Of a stretch of 64,000 nucleotides of DNA, positions 8,326-17,475 are shown in pieces. Source of the stretch: Clostridiales bacterium (lineage in GTDB: Bacteria; Bacillota; Clostridia; Oscillospirales; Oscillospiraceae); NCBI GenBank assembly GCA_020859945.1, contig JAJBVG010000050.1, positions 1-64,000 of the forward strand, read 5' to 3'. Under the pieces are notes generated by a model. The model saw only the letters and a list, made by a program, of their open reading frames with translations, made no database searches and was not told where the DNA came from. Numbering within the stretch: the stretch's first letter is position 1; each line of letters opens with the position of its first letter. The translations under genes and the position numbers were made by a program.

Positions 8326-9186
8326 TTACCGCCGCCCCAGCTTCTGGTTCAAAATCTCGTAAAAGCTGCGTCCGGTCAGGCGGACCAGCTTGATGGTGTG
8401 GCTGGAACAGCGCAGTTCCACCGTGTCCCCGCTGGAGAGGCGAAAGGCCCGCCCTCCGTCCGCCGAGAGGTAGGCGCTCTTGTGGGAGAGATGCCCTACC
8501 GTCACGTCTACAATACGCTCCTTGCCCAGCACACAGGATTTGGTCAGCAGGTCGTGGGCGCAGATGGGCGTGATGATGATGTTTTCGGCGGTAGGCTCCA
8601 CGATGGGGCCTCCGGCGGACATGGAGTAGGCCGTGGAGCCGGTGGGGGTGCAGACGATGACCCCGTCCCCGGAATACTCCATGATTTTGACCTTGTCGCC
8701 GTAGACGGTCATGTCCAGTACACGGGCCACCGCCCCGTTAGAGATGACCACATCGTTCAGGGCGGTGTCCCAGAAAATGCTCCGCCCGTCCCGGAGGACC
8801 CGCATATCCAGCATCATCCGCTGCTCGGTGGTGTACTTGCCCTGGGCAATTTGCCGCAGCAGGTGCAGTTCCCCCACCTCCAGCTCCGCCATAAAGCCCA
8901 CGCTGCCCATGTTTACCCCCAGAATGGGGATGCGGTAGGTCCGGGCCAGCCGTGCGGAGTGGAGAATGGTGCCGTCTCCGCCAAAGCAGATGAGCAGATC
9001 GGCGTTTTTAATTTCCGTATGGATGTCCCGCAGCTTCAAATCCTTGGGCAGCTCCAGGGACCGGTCCGGGCGGAAGGGCAAACACAGACAGGTCTCCACG
9101 CCGCAGCTACGCAAAATGCGCTCCGCCTCCCGGACGGCGGTCAACCCCTTGTCCCGGTAGGGGTTGGGACTTAAAATCACTTTCAT
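8326..9186 (-). CDS. nadK: NAD kinase
   Basis: Phosphorylates NAD to NADP. The catalytic GGDGT motif lies at about residues 69-73 and the conserved CTPTGSTAYSMSAGGP block near 180. Length 286 is normal. ATG at 9186 overlaps the tlyA stop by 4 bases and has GGAG 9 bases upstream. The tlyA-nadK-argR order is widespread in Firmicutes. Confidence 0.96.
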   Translation of the reverse strand: MKVILSPNPYRDKGLTAVREAERILRSCGVETCLCLPFRPDRSLELPKDLKLRDIHTEIKNADLLICFGGDGTILHSARLARTYRIPILGVNMGSVGFMAELEVGELHLLRQIAQGKYTTEQRMMLDMRVLRDGRSIFWDTALNDVVISNGAVARVLDMTVYGDKVKIMEYSGDGVIVCTPTGSTAYSMSAGGPIVEPTAENIIITPICAHDLLTKSCVLGKERIVDVTVGHLSHKSAYLSADGGRAFRLSSGDTVELRCSSHTIKLVRLTGRSFYEILNQKLGRR

Positions 9187-9989
9187 CTCTGTTTCTCCAA
9201 TGCCTCATGGGAGTCACGCACCAGCGCCGCCAGCTCAGGGGCGGTGTTCTCCCCCGGCTGGACGCTGAGCCAGCCCAGATACTCGATGTTTCCCTCCGGC
9301 CCTCGGATGGGGGAATAAGTCAGGCCCCGCACCGTCAGGTCGCTGGCCGCCGCGTGGGTCAAGAACTGCTCCAGCACCTCCAGATGGACCGCTGGGTCCC
9401 GGACGACGCCTTTCTTGCCCACCTTGCCCTTCCCCGCCTCAAACTGGGGCTTAACCAGGCAGACCAGCTGGGCGTTTTCCGCCAGCAATGGCCGGAGGGC
9501 GGGTAAAATCAGCCCCAGGGAAATGAAAGACACGTCTACCGAAACGAAATCCAGCGGCTCCGGTATCTGCTCCCGCGTCAGGTAACGGGCGTTGGTGCGC
9601 TCCATGCAGACCACCCGCGGGTCGCTGCGCAGCTTCCAGTCCAACTGACCATACCCCACATCCACAGCGTAAACCTTTTTCGCGCCGTTTTGCAGCATAC
9701 AGTCGGTAAAGCCGCCGGTGGAGGCGCCGCAGTCCATAGCAGTCACCCCATCCAGATGGATGGGCCAGGTCTGCATGGCCTTTTCCAGCTTCAGACCGCC
9801 TCGGCTGACGTAGGGCAGCGTTTTACCCCGCACCTCGATTTTGGCGTCGTCCGCCACCGACGCGCCGCACTTGTCCATCCGTTTTCCGTCCACAAAGACC
9901 AGCCCGCTCATGATGATGGCCTGGGCCTTCTGGCGGCTCTCCGCGTAGCCCAGCTCCGTTATCCGCACATCCAGGCGCTTTTTTGCCAT
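9183..9989 (-). CDS. tlyA: TlyA family rRNA 2'-O-methyltransferase
   Basis: Predicted SAM-dependent ribose 2'-O-methyltransferase of 16S/23S rRNA (family known for TlyA and capreomycin susceptibility; also described as hemolysin-like). An S4 RNA-binding domain (about 4-65) precedes an FtsJ-like Rossmann domain with DCGASTGGFTDC as the SAM motif (about 87-98) and DVSFISL downstream. ATG at 9989 has GGAGGG 9 bases upstream; the frame upstream would need a TTG. Length 268 is typical. Confidence 0.93.
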   Translation of the reverse strand: MAKKRLDVRITELGYAESRQKAQAIIMSGLVFVDGKRMDKCGASVADDAKIEVRGKTLPYVSRGGLKLEKAMQTWPIHLDGVTAMDCGASTGGFTDCMLQNGAKKVYAVDVGYGQLDWKLRSDPRVVCMERTNARYLTREQIPEPLDFVSVDVSFISLGLILPALRPLLAENAQLVCLVKPQFEAGKGKVGKKGVVRDPAVHLEVLEQFLTHAAASDLTVRGLTYSPIRGPEGNIEYLGWLSVQPGENTAPELAALVRDSHEALEKQR

Positions 9990-10031
9990 GTAACGTCCCT
10001 CCAAAGGCCCCCGTTGGCCTTTATTGCTTCC

Positions 10032-11876
10032 TTATTGCATCATTTCCAGTCCGGCGGCGGCGATCTGCTCCCAGCTGATGCCCAGCATCTGGCGCTGCTG
10101 TTCCACGGTCCCGTGGGGGATAAAGTTTTTGCCGCAGTTCAGCAGGCGCAGCTTGTCCACCTGCACGCCACGAGTCATCAGCTCCGCCGCCAGGGTCATG
10201 CCCGCGCAGTTCTGGTGAATGACCTCCTCCGCCACCAGCAGGCGTCCCGTCTTTTGCACGGAGGCCGCCACCGGGTCAGCGTCAATGGGATGGACCCGGT
10301 TGAGTTTTAGGACCTCCACGGAGTACCCGGACGCCTCGATCTGCTCCACGGCCCGGAGGACTTCTCCGGTCAGAATACCGTGGGTGACAACGGTCAGGTC
10401 GCTCCCCTGCTGTAACGTGGCCGTCGGTTCCTGTCCCGCATCGCCGGAGTAGCCGTTCTCACCGCCGCGTGGGTAGCGGACAGCTACAGGCCCTCTGCAC
10501 TCCTCTACCGCCCAACGGAGCTGATTGGACAGCTCCGCGAAGCTGGCCGGAGCCAGCACCGTCATGCCGGGGACGGTGGAGAGATAGGCCAGGTCAAACA
10601 CACCCTGGTGGGTCTCGCCATCCGCGCCCACCAGTCCGGCCCGGTCCACACCAAAGACCGCGTGAAGATTACTCAGAGCAATGTCGTGTATCAGCATATC
10701 GTAGCCGCGCTGCAAGAAGGTGGAGTAGACGGCGAACACCGGCACTGCCCCTTGTTTGGCCATGCCGCCGCACAGGGCTACAGCGTGACCCTCCGCAATG
10801 CCCACGTCAAAGCACCGCTCCGGGAACTGAGTGGCAAACTCGTCCAGCCCTGTGCCCGACTGCATGGCCGCTGTGACGGCGCAAACCCGGTTGTCTGTCG
10901 CGGCGATGGAGGTCAGCGTCTCCCCAAAAACGGCGGAGAAATCGGTGCTGCTCTCTTTCAGCGGCTTGCCTGTGGCCGGGTCGAATGGACTGACCCCGTG
11001 GAACAGGTGGGGTTCCCGCTCGGCGGGTGGATAGCCTTTTCCCTTTACAGTGCGGACATGGACCAGAACCGGCCCCTCCTGCTCCTTCGCCCACCGAAGG
11101 ATGCGGGTCAGCTCGGAGAGGTTGTGACCGTTCACCGGCCCCAGGTAGCGAAAGCCCATGTCCTCAAACATGCTGCTGGGCAAAATAGACCCTTTGACCG
11201 CCTGTTTGATTTTATGCGTGACGCGATAGAGCTTTTTACCGCCGGGAATGTGATTGCACACGCTTCGGTAGCCCTTCTTAAAGCGCAGGTACTGGGGCCG
11301 CAGGTGGTGGCGGGACAGCAGTTTGGCCACACCACCCACGTTTTTCTTGATGGACATGCCGTTGTCGTTGAGGATGACCACCAGGTTTTCCCCGCTCTGC
11401 CCCGCGTCGGAGAGGCCCTCGTAGGCCAGACCGCCGGTCAGCGCGCCGTCGCCAATGAGCGCCACCACGCTGTAATCCTCCCCCAGTTGGGTCCTGGCCC
11501 GGGCCATGCCCAGGGCTACCGAGACGGAATTGGAGGCGTGACCGGCCACAAAAGCGTCGTGAACGCTCTCGTTGGGCTTGGGGAACCCGGCAAGGCCGTT
11601 CAGCTTGCGCATGGTATCCATCATTCCCGCCCGGCCGGTGAGCATCTTGTGGCAGTAGCACTGGTGGCCCACGTCGAACACCAACCGGTCTTTTGCGGTG
11701 TCGTAGGTGCGGTGGAGGGCGACGGTCAACTCCACTGTCCCCAAATTCGAGGCCAGATGGCCCCCCGTTTGGGAAACAGAGCGTACCAGCTCCTCCCGCA
11801 GCTCCTGACACAGTTCGACCCCCTCACTGTCGGTCATCTCTGTCCAGTTGATCTGTTGGAACTCGTCTGGAAGCAT
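10032..11876 (-). CDS. dxs: 1-deoxy-D-xylulose-5-phosphate synthase
   Basis: First enzyme of the MEP isoprenoid pathway: condenses pyruvate and glyceraldehyde 3-phosphate using thiamine diphosphate. The 614-residue protein contains the ThDP motif GDGALTGG...NDNGMSI (about 142-177), an early HHGGxxxx-equivalent GGHLASNLG, and the transketolase C-terminal domain. It sits with ispA and a PAP2-like protein in one operon, linking precursor synthesis to prenyl chain building. AAAGGGG precedes the ATG. Confidence 0.97.
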   Translation of the reverse strand: MLPDEFQQINWTEMTDSEGVELCQELREELVRSVSQTGGHLASNLGTVELTVALHRTYDTAKDRLVFDVGHQCYCHKMLTGRAGMMDTMRKLNGLAGFPKPNESVHDAFVAGHASNSVSVALGMARARTQLGEDYSVVALIGDGALTGGLAYEGLSDAGQSGENLVVILNDNGMSIKKNVGGVAKLLSRHHLRPQYLRFKKGYRSVCNHIPGGKKLYRVTHKIKQAVKGSILPSSMFEDMGFRYLGPVNGHNLSELTRILRWAKEQEGPVLVHVRTVKGKGYPPAEREPHLFHGVSPFDPATGKPLKESSTDFSAVFGETLTSIAATDNRVCAVTAAMQSGTGLDEFATQFPERCFDVGIAEGHAVALCGGMAKQGAVPVFAVYSTFLQRGYDMLIHDIALSNLHAVFGVDRAGLVGADGETHQGVFDLAYLSTVPGMTVLAPASFAELSNQLRWAVEECRGPVAVRYPRGGENGYSGDAGQEPTATLQQGSDLTVVTHGILTGEVLRAVEQIEASGYSVEVLKLNRVHPIDADPVAASVQKTGRLLVAEEVIHQNCAGMTLAAELMTRGVQVDKLRLLNCGKNFIPHGTVEQQRQMLGISWEQIAAAGLEMMQ

Positions 11877-11946
11877 CTTCGCAACCCCTTTTTCTCTGTT
11901 CTATAGACTTCTATCTCGCTGCTTCTCCATTTTGCATCACAGGCCG

Positions 11947-12399
11947 TCAGGGGAAGATCACCAGCTGGAACAACAGGCTGACACACAGCCCCAGCAGCGC
12001 CCCGAAAAACACCTGTAAAGGAGTATGCCCTAACAGCACCTTGACCTGCAAATTCAGCAGCTCCGGCGTCATCTGCTGCCAGTTTTGCAGGATTAGATTG
12101 ATGACCTTGGCCTGCTCCCCAGATTGGCGGCGCACGTTGCAGGCGTCGTACATGACCACAATGGCCATCACCGCCGAAACTGCAAACAGCCCTGAGTCAA
12201 ACCCGTAGAGCAGCCCCGTGGTCACGGTACAGCAGGTGACCAGCGCCGAGTGAGAGCTGGGCATCCCTCCGCTGGACAAAACGTGGTGCAGGGTCACTCT
12301 CCCCTCTGTGATCCACTGGAGCAAGCCCTTGGTCAACTGCGCCAGCAGCCAGCTCAGGCCGCTGAGCAGCAGGATTTGGTTGCCAAAGGTCAGGTACAT
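11947..12399 (-). CDS. Divergent PAP2 family membrane protein (DUF212)
   Basis: Small integral membrane protein (150 residues, about four hydrophobic segments) of the DUF212 divergent PAP2 group, related to lipid phosphate phosphatases and vanadium haloperoxidases. The SSGGMPSSHSA block (about 44-54) is the PAP2 signature. GGGAGG precedes ATG at 12399. Placed between ispA and dxs, so it may dephosphorylate a prenyl diphosphate; that substrate is inference from context. Confidence 0.85.
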   Translation of the reverse strand: MYLTFGNQILLLSGLSWLLAQLTKGLLQWITEGRVTLHHVLSSGGMPSSHSALVTCCTVTTGLLYGFDSGLFAVSAVMAIVVMYDACNVRRQSGEQAKVINLILQNWQQMTPELLNLQVKVLLGHTPLQVFFGALLGLCVSLLFQLVIFP

Positions 12400-12434
12400 A
12401 TTGATTCCTCCCTATCACGGCGAATCAAGGCCGC

Positions 12435-13316
12435 TCAATTCGCCCTGCCCGCCAGGTAGTCCGCAAGGTCGTCCAGAAAACCCGTCTCGGAGAACACCCC
12501 GCGCAGGGCGCGCTTGGCCGCTGCCGTCTGTTCGTTCACCACCGCCTGGCACTGTTCCAGCCCCAAGTGGGACACGTAGGTAGACTTGTGGCTCTCCGCG
12601 TCGTTGCCCACAGGCTTGCCCATGGTGGCCGCGTCGCTGGTCACGTTCAGCATATCATCCCGGATTTGGAACGCCAGCCCGATGGCGTCGGCGTAAGCCG
12701 CAGCAGACTGAGCCTCCGCGCTGTCCGCAGGCACTCCCGCCGCCAGCACACCCATAACGCAGGCCGCCCGCAGCAGACAACCGGTTTTCAGAGCGTTCAT
12801 CTGTGAAATCTCTTCCAGGGAGAGGTCCCTCTGCTCTCCCTCGATGTCCAGCTGCTGTCCGCCGCACATCCCCGCATAGCCTGCGGCCTGGGCCAGCTCT
12901 AACGCTGCCGCCGCCCGGACATCACTGGGCAGGTCGGCACTGAGAATGGCCTGAAATGCCGCGCTCTGAAGGGCATCCCCTGCCAGGGTCGCGGTACACT
13001 CGCCGTATACCACGTGGTTGGTGGGGCGGCCCCGGCGCAGACTGTCGTTGTCCATGCAGGGCAGGTCGTCGTGGATGAGCGAATAGGTGTGAAGCATTTC
13101 TACTGCACAGGCTATCGGAAGGGCTTTTTGGGGGTCTCCCCCGGCGATTTCGCAGAATTTCAGCGTCAAAACAGGCCGGATGCGCTTGCCACCCGCCAGC
13201 AGGCTGTAGCGCATAGCTTCCATCAGCCGCTGCTGGGGCAAATTCTCTGTAAAGTATTTTTCCAGCGAAGTTTCTATTTCCCTCTGACAGAGGGTCAATT
13301 CCTCCTGAAAAGTCAT
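12435..13316 (-). CDS. ispA: Farnesyl/geranyl diphosphate synthase
   Basis: Trans-prenyl transferase building farnesyl diphosphate from IPP and DMAPP, feeding undecaprenyl phosphate synthesis. Two aspartate-rich Mg-binding motifs are visible: DDLPCMDND (about 85-93) and QIRDDMLNV (about 225). Length 293 fits IspA. Starts 3 bases after the xseB stop with GGGAG upstream, the standard xseA-xseB-ispA order. Confidence 0.95.
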   Translation of the reverse strand: MTFQEELTLCQREIETSLEKYFTENLPQQRLMEAMRYSLLAGGKRIRPVLTLKFCEIAGGDPQKALPIACAVEMLHTYSLIHDDLPCMDNDSLRRGRPTNHVVYGECTATLAGDALQSAAFQAILSADLPSDVRAAAALELAQAAGYAGMCGGQQLDIEGEQRDLSLEEISQMNALKTGCLLRAACVMGVLAAGVPADSAEAQSAAAYADAIGLAFQIRDDMLNVTSDAATMGKPVGNDAESHKSTYVSHLGLEQCQAVVNEQTAAAKRALRGVFSETGFLDDLADYLAGRAN

Positions 13317-13319
13317 TGT

Positions 13320-13550
13320 TTATTCTCCCTTCATCGGCTGTTCCACCGGCGCGGCGTCCGCTGCTCCGGTCAGCTTGCGCACCTTCTGCTCTGCGGTATC
13401 CAACTGCTTGGCACAGGCGGCGGCCAGCTTGGTCCCCTCCTCAAAGAGGGCCATAGACTCTTCCAGCGTGGCCTCGCCCTTTTCCAGTTGGGTGACAATT
13501 TCCTCCAGCCGGAGCATGGATTCCTCAAACGTTTTCCTTCTTGCAGCCAT
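13320..13550 (-). CDS. xseB: Exonuclease VII small subunit
   Basis: Binds XseA to form exonuclease VII, a single-strand-specific DNase used in repair. The 76-residue helical protein has the family pattern FEESMLRLEEIVTQLEKGE near the N-terminus and an SMALFEEGTKL block. Its SD (GGAG) is the last codons of xseA, so translation is coupled. Confidence 0.95.
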   Translation of the reverse strand: MAARRKTFEESMLRLEEIVTQLEKGEATLEESMALFEEGTKLAAACAKQLDTAEQKVRKLTGAADAAPVEQPMKGE

Positions 13551-13552
13551 GG

Positions 13553-14755
13553 TTACTCCTTTATTTCATCCACAGTACACAGCAGCTGCCCGTCGGCCAG
13601 CCGCACCTGAATCTGTTCTCCGCTGTCCACCTGGTTCACAGAGGACAGCACCTTTTTCCCCTTCTGGGCCACGGCGTACCCCCGGCTCAGCACCTTTAAA
13701 GGGCTCATGGCGTCTAGCCCGGCGGAGAGGACGCTGAACCGCCGCTGTTCGCTGCTCAGGCGGCGCTCCACGCCGCTGGTCAGCCGTTGCTGGGTGTAGT
13801 CCAACAACATCCGCCGGTCGTTGACCGGGGCCATGGGATCGGTCAGCGCGCGGGAACCGGTGCAGCGCTCTAGTCGGACGCGGTACTGGCGCAGCCGGTT
13901 ATTCTGGCTCTGTACCAGCCGCTCCCGCAAGTTCAGCAGGGTGTCATAGACCTCGTTCTGGTCCGGGACCGCCAGCTCTGCCCCGTTGGAGGGGGTCGCG
14001 GCCCGCAGGTCGGCTACGAAGTCGGCGATGGTCACATCCGGCTCATGTCCCACAGCGGAGATAATAGGAATTTCCGAGGCGTAGATGGCCCGCGCCACCC
14101 GCTCATCGTTGAAGGCCCACAAATCTTCCATGCTGCCGCCGCCCCGTCCCACAATGAGTACGTCGGCCACCTTCCAGCGGTTGGCGGCGGCGATGGCGGC
14201 GGCGATTTCCGCCGGAGCCTCTGTTCCCTGGACCCGGACGGGCAACAGCTTCACCTGGGCCATAGGCCAACGGGCATTTAGAATACGAAGCATATCGTGG
14301 AGCGCCGCTCCAGCGGAGCTGGTGACGATGCCCACCGTTTCCGGCATTCGGGGCAGGGGCTTTTTGTGGGCCGGGTCGAACAGGCCCTCGGCCTGGAGCT
14401 TATTTTTCAGCTGCTCAAAGGCCACATATAACTCTCCCACGCCGTCGGGCGTCAGGGCCTCTACATAGAGCTGATAGGCCCCGTCCCGGGGGAACACCGT
14501 CACCCGTCCATAGGCGATGACTTTCATGCCGTTTTCCGGCTTGAACCGCAGCCGGGCGGCGGAGGTGCGGAACATGACGCACCGCAGCGCCCCCTGGTCG
14601 TCTTTCAAGGAGAAATAGTGGTGCCCGGAGGGGTATTTTTTGTAGTTGGAAACTTCCCCTCGAATATAAATCCGGCTGAGCAGCCGGTCACCGTCCAACA
14701 GCCCCTTGACGTAGGTGTTCACCTGGGAGACGGTGTAGATGTTCTGTGCTGTCAT
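13553..14755 (-). CDS. xseA: Exonuclease VII large subunit
   Basis: Catalytic subunit of exonuclease VII. An N-terminal OB fold (about 1-100, VSQVNTYVKGLL...IRGEVSNYKKYPSGHHYFSLKD) is followed by the catalytic core with GRGGGSMEDLWAFNDE and SAVGHEPDVTIADFVADLRAATPS, then a coiled-coil region. Length 400 matches. ATGA overlap with the upstream M22 paralogue. Confidence 0.96.
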   Translation of the reverse strand: MTAQNIYTVSQVNTYVKGLLDGDRLLSRIYIRGEVSNYKKYPSGHHYFSLKDDQGALRCVMFRTSAARLRFKPENGMKVIAYGRVTVFPRDGAYQLYVEALTPDGVGELYVAFEQLKNKLQAEGLFDPAHKKPLPRMPETVGIVTSSAGAALHDMLRILNARWPMAQVKLLPVRVQGTEAPAEIAAAIAAANRWKVADVLIVGRGGGSMEDLWAFNDERVARAIYASEIPIISAVGHEPDVTIADFVADLRAATPSNGAELAVPDQNEVYDTLLNLRERLVQSQNNRLRQYRVRLERCTGSRALTDPMAPVNDRRMLLDYTQQRLTSGVERRLSSEQRRFSVLSAGLDAMSPLKVLSRGYAVAQKGKKVLSSVNQVDSGEQIQVRLADGQLLCTVDEIKE

Positions 14756-15678
14756 TGTCCCCTCCGCAGGCGGCGGTCTGTCAAAACCGCCACACCCATG
14801 GCGTTGTCAGTGGAAAATTCCGGTTGAGCAAACACCGCGCCGCTCATCACCCGCCGCAGCTGGCTGTTAGAGGCCACGCCGCCGGAACAGAGGATGGGCA
14901 GTCCGGGATATTCCTTTAACGCCGCATCGGTGCAGCGCACGATAACGGAGGCCAGGGTATTCAGGGTGAACTTTGCCACGTCAGCGGGGGCCTCCCCTTT
15001 TGCAATCAAATCGCTGGCCTTGTTCTCCATGCCGGAGAGGGAAAACCGCAGCCCGTCCAGCCGCACCCGGAACTTCGCTTTGCTGTCTGACTGAGCAGCC
15101 AGCACGTCCAGCGGACGGCCCGCCGGGAAGGGCAGCCCCAGCTTCACCCCCACCCGGTCGATGAGCTGCCCGGCGGAGAGGTCAGTAGTGCCGCCAATGC
15201 AGGAAGCCCGGACGTTGCTCCCCTCCGGCTCCACCAACAGAAGCTCTGTTGTGCCGCCGGAAAGGTGCCAGGCCAACAGCGGATGGTCCAGCAGGTCCAG
15301 CCGCCCCGCCGACCAGCAGGCGGCGGCGATATGTCCCTGCTGGTGAGAAAATGCAAAGAAGGGGACCCCCAGTGTCTCCGCCAACACCCTGCCCTGGGAC
15401 TCTCCCGCCAGAAAGCAGGGCATATAGGAACCTTCCACCGCACGGGGGCGGGTGCTGGCGCCTACGGCCTCCAGCCCCTCCAGCCAACCGGCCTCCCCCA
15501 ACGCGGCGAACCGCTCCGGCAGACGCTTGACGTGCTGAAAGAGAGCGTCGCTTTGGCGCAGACCCAGCTCCCCTTCCCGCACCGTCAGCAGACGGCCCTC
15601 GTTGCGGCCTGTCCCATCAGGGCGATAGACGGCGGCGGAGGTGGTGTAGTTGCTGGTGTCGATGCCCAGGCAGCTCAT
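14752..15678 (-). CDS. Peptidase M22 / TsaD-like paralogue
   Basis: ASKHA-fold protein of the glycoprotease (TsaD) superfamily, 308 residues. It begins with a phosphate-1-type LGIDTSNYTTSAAV and keeps the two metal-type histidines in HQQGH (about 117-121), but is more divergent than true TsaD and lacks its usual C-terminal pattern. Such a paralogue next to nusB and xseA is a Clostridia feature; function unproven. Canonical TsaD is not in the window, although TsaC is. ATGA overlaps on both sides couple it to nusB and xseA. Confidence 0.8.
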   Translation of the reverse strand: MSCLGIDTSNYTTSAAVYRPDGTGRNEGRLLTVREGELGLRQSDALFQHVKRLPERFAALGEAGWLEGLEAVGASTRPRAVEGSYMPCFLAGESQGRVLAETLGVPFFAFSHQQGHIAAACWSAGRLDLLDHPLLAWHLSGGTTELLLVEPEGSNVRASCIGGTTDLSAGQLIDRVGVKLGLPFPAGRPLDVLAAQSDSKAKFRVRLDGLRFSLSGMENKASDLIAKGEAPADVAKFTLNTLASVIVRCTDAALKEYPGLPILCSGGVASNSQLRRVMSGAVFAQPEFSTDNAMGVAVLTDRRLRRGQ

Positions 15679-16127
15679 TGCTCCGCCGCCTCAGCCCGGA
15701 CGAAGGAACCTAAAATGCCGTTGACGAAGGAGACGACCTTCTCGTCCTCGTACTTCCTCGTCAGCTCCACCGCGGCATTGATGGCCGCGCCGTTGGGAAC
15801 CTCCGGCAGATACAAAATCTCAAACATGGCCACCCGCATGATTGCCGCCGCCACCCGGGGGATGCGCTCGAACCGCCAGCCGATGGCATAGCGCTCAATG
15901 AACAGATCCAGTTCGTAGCCGTGGTCGCCTACGCCGGTCACCAGGCGGCGGATGTAGGCCAGCTGGTTCTCGTCCGGGAACTCCCCGTACAGGGGGTCCT
16001 CCTGGGCCAGTTCAGCAAAGCGTTCCTCGGTCAGCTGGTCGTCCAGCAGGGCCTGGGCGCTCAGGCTGGTAAAGCCCAGCTCATAGGAAAAATGAACCGC
16101 GATCTCTCTTGCGGCAGTTCTGGTCAT
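15675..16127 (-). CDS. nusB: Transcription antitermination factor NusB
   Basis: All-helical protein that binds boxA RNA with S10 during rRNA antitermination. The TRTAAREIAVHFSYELGF N-terminus and the C-terminal NAAVELTRKYEDEKVVSFVNGILGS-type segment are characteristic. ATG at 16127 with GGAGG 10 bases upstream is preferred over the GTG at 16145. First gene of the ten-gene operon, behind the promoter at 16197-16225. Confidence 0.95.
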   Translation of the reverse strand: MTRTAAREIAVHFSYELGFTSLSAQALLDDQLTEERFAELAQEDPLYGEFPDENQLAYIRRLVTGVGDHGYELDLFIERYAIGWRFERIPRVAAAIMRVAMFEILYLPEVPNGAAINAAVELTRKYEDEKVVSFVNGILGSFVRAEAAEQ

Positions 16128-16196
16128 AACAACTATTCCTCCCACTCATTTCCAGCGCAACGCCGGAACAAACGTAAATATACAGAAGATAAGCAC

Positions 16197-16225
16197 ATTA
16201 TACATCAGAATATGCAAAATGAAAA
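16197..16225 (-). promoter_or_regulatory. Promoter of the nusB-argR operon
   Basis: Minus strand: -35 TTTTCA (16220-16225), 17-bp spacer, consensus -10 TATAAT (16197-16202). About 65 bases upstream of the nusB ATG and just after the spoIIIA terminator, so it resets transcription for nusB. Confidence 0.65.
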
Positions 16226-16250
16226 CACTCTTTTTTCTTCAAACACGCAG

Positions 16251-16282
16251 AAAAAACAGGCATCGGCGGGCCGATACCTGTT
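16251..16282 (-). terminator. Terminator of the spoIIIA operon
   Basis: Intrinsic terminator on the minus strand, starting 13 bases after the spoIIIAH stop: an uninterrupted stem of about 12 bp over 16255-16282 with a very short loop, its 3' arm running into six T (16251-16256). Confidence 0.85.
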
Positions 16283-16294
16283 AGAATGCCGAAT

Positions 16295-16951
16295 TTATTC
16301 CTCCGCCTGGATGACCTTGACGTTGCTGGCAGAGAAGTCCGTTTCCCCGCAGACGATGTCGGTCACCACCGCCACGTCACTGGCCTCCAATTCCGCGCCC
16401 CCGGCGGAGACCACCACGCTGACGCTGTTGTCCCCGATGAAGGCCACGCAGTCGGTGTAGCCCTTGGCCAAAATCAGGCTCTCAATTTCCGATTCCTGCA
16501 ACGTGGCCGAGGCCATTGCGGTGATGCTCTCCGCCGCCGCGGAAACGGCGGTCTCGTCCGCCTCCGGGTCGTTTACCGTCTCCTGGAGAATGGAGAGGGC
16601 GCTGTCCCTGGCCTCCTCCCGGTTCAGGCGGGCGGTGTCAAAGTAGCTGTCGGTCTCCGCCGCCAGCTCCTCCTCGCCCAGTGCGTCCTCCGCCCACTCC
16701 CCGTCCTCTGTTGCAAGCGTGCTCTCTGCGGACGATTCCGCAGAGGCAGAGCCGTCTGCGCTGCTGTCGGAGAGCAGGATCTGGGAATCGGAGTTCACCA
16801 GCTCCGCCTCTCCCAGGGTCTTTCCGGCGGAGACCGAGCTGTCCCCCATGGCGGTGTCGCTCTGGTCATAGGACCAGTTCAAATAGACCGCCACACAGAC
16901 GAACAGCACAATGGCCGCCACCACCGCGTTGCGTTTCCACAGGTTCATCAT
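16295..16951 (-). CDS. spoIIIAH: Stage III sporulation protein AH
   Basis: Mother-cell component of the SpoIIIA-SpoIIQ channel across the engulfed forespore membranes. The 218-residue protein has one N-terminal membrane helix (about 7-27, VVAAIVLFVCVAVYLNW), an acidic Ala/Ser/Glu-rich linker, and a C-terminal ring-building domain (about 115-218) containing ESLILAKGYTDCVAFI. It overlaps spoIIIAG by 4 bases and is last in the operon. Confidence 0.95.
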   Translation of the reverse strand: MMNLWKRNAVVAAIVLFVCVAVYLNWSYDQSDTAMGDSSVSAGKTLGEAELVNSDSQILLSDSSADGSASAESSAESTLATEDGEWAEDALGEEELAAETDSYFDTARLNREEARDSALSILQETVNDPEADETAVSAAAESITAMASATLQESEIESLILAKGYTDCVAFIGDNSVSVVVSAGGAELEASDVAVVTDIVCGETDFSASNVKVIQAEE

Positions 16952-17475
16952 TCATTGCCTCCCGTTCTTGCACATACTGAGATACTGTCCGCGCCCAGCC
17001 CCGTCAGCGCCGCCACCGCTTTTATCACCTGGAGCCGCACCGTGGCGCTGCCGCCGCCGTCACACACCACCAGCGCCCCCTGAAAGGTGGGGTAGATGAC
17101 CTGAGTGGTCACGGTGGTCTGCTGGCTGGAGCCGTTGTTGATGACCACGGTGGTGACGCTGGAGCTATCCCCATCGGCCTCCCAGTCCGTAGCCAATACC
17201 GTCTCGCTGCCTGCGGACAGGGTCAGCACCACCTCCGTCTCCCCCACCCCGTCGATTTGGGCCAGGCTCTCCGCCAGCCGGGTCTCCATGGCGGTCAGGT
17301 CGAAGGCATCCGCCGTCTCGCCGGACGAGGTCTGGGCGGTGGTCTCCTGCTTTTTCGCCGCAGCGTCAGGCCAGGCCAGCAGCACCAGCCCCACCAGCAG
17401 GATGAGCAGGGCGTATTGATACCGTTTCAGCGGTTCCAGCAGCTTTTTCCAGTCAAAAGGCTTCTTGTCGTTCAC
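16948..17475 (-). CDS. spoIIIAG: Stage III sporulation protein AG
   Basis: Forms the large multimeric ring of the forespore feeding channel. 175 residues: basic N-terminus (DWKKLLEPLKRYQ), one membrane helix (about 21-36), a short linker, then the ring-building domain with MAxx-type VVINNGSS and YPTFQGALVVCDGGG. Overlaps spoIIIAF (17472) and spoIIIAH (16951) by 4 bases each. Confidence 0.95.
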   Translation of the reverse strand: MNDKKPFDWKKLLEPLKRYQYALLILLVGLVLLAWPDAAAKKQETTAQTSSGETADAFDLTAMETRLAESLAQIDGVGETEVVLTLSAGSETVLATDWEADGDSSSVTTVVINNGSSQQTTVTTQVIYPTFQGALVVCDGGGSATVRLQVIKAVAALTGLGADSISVCARTGGNE

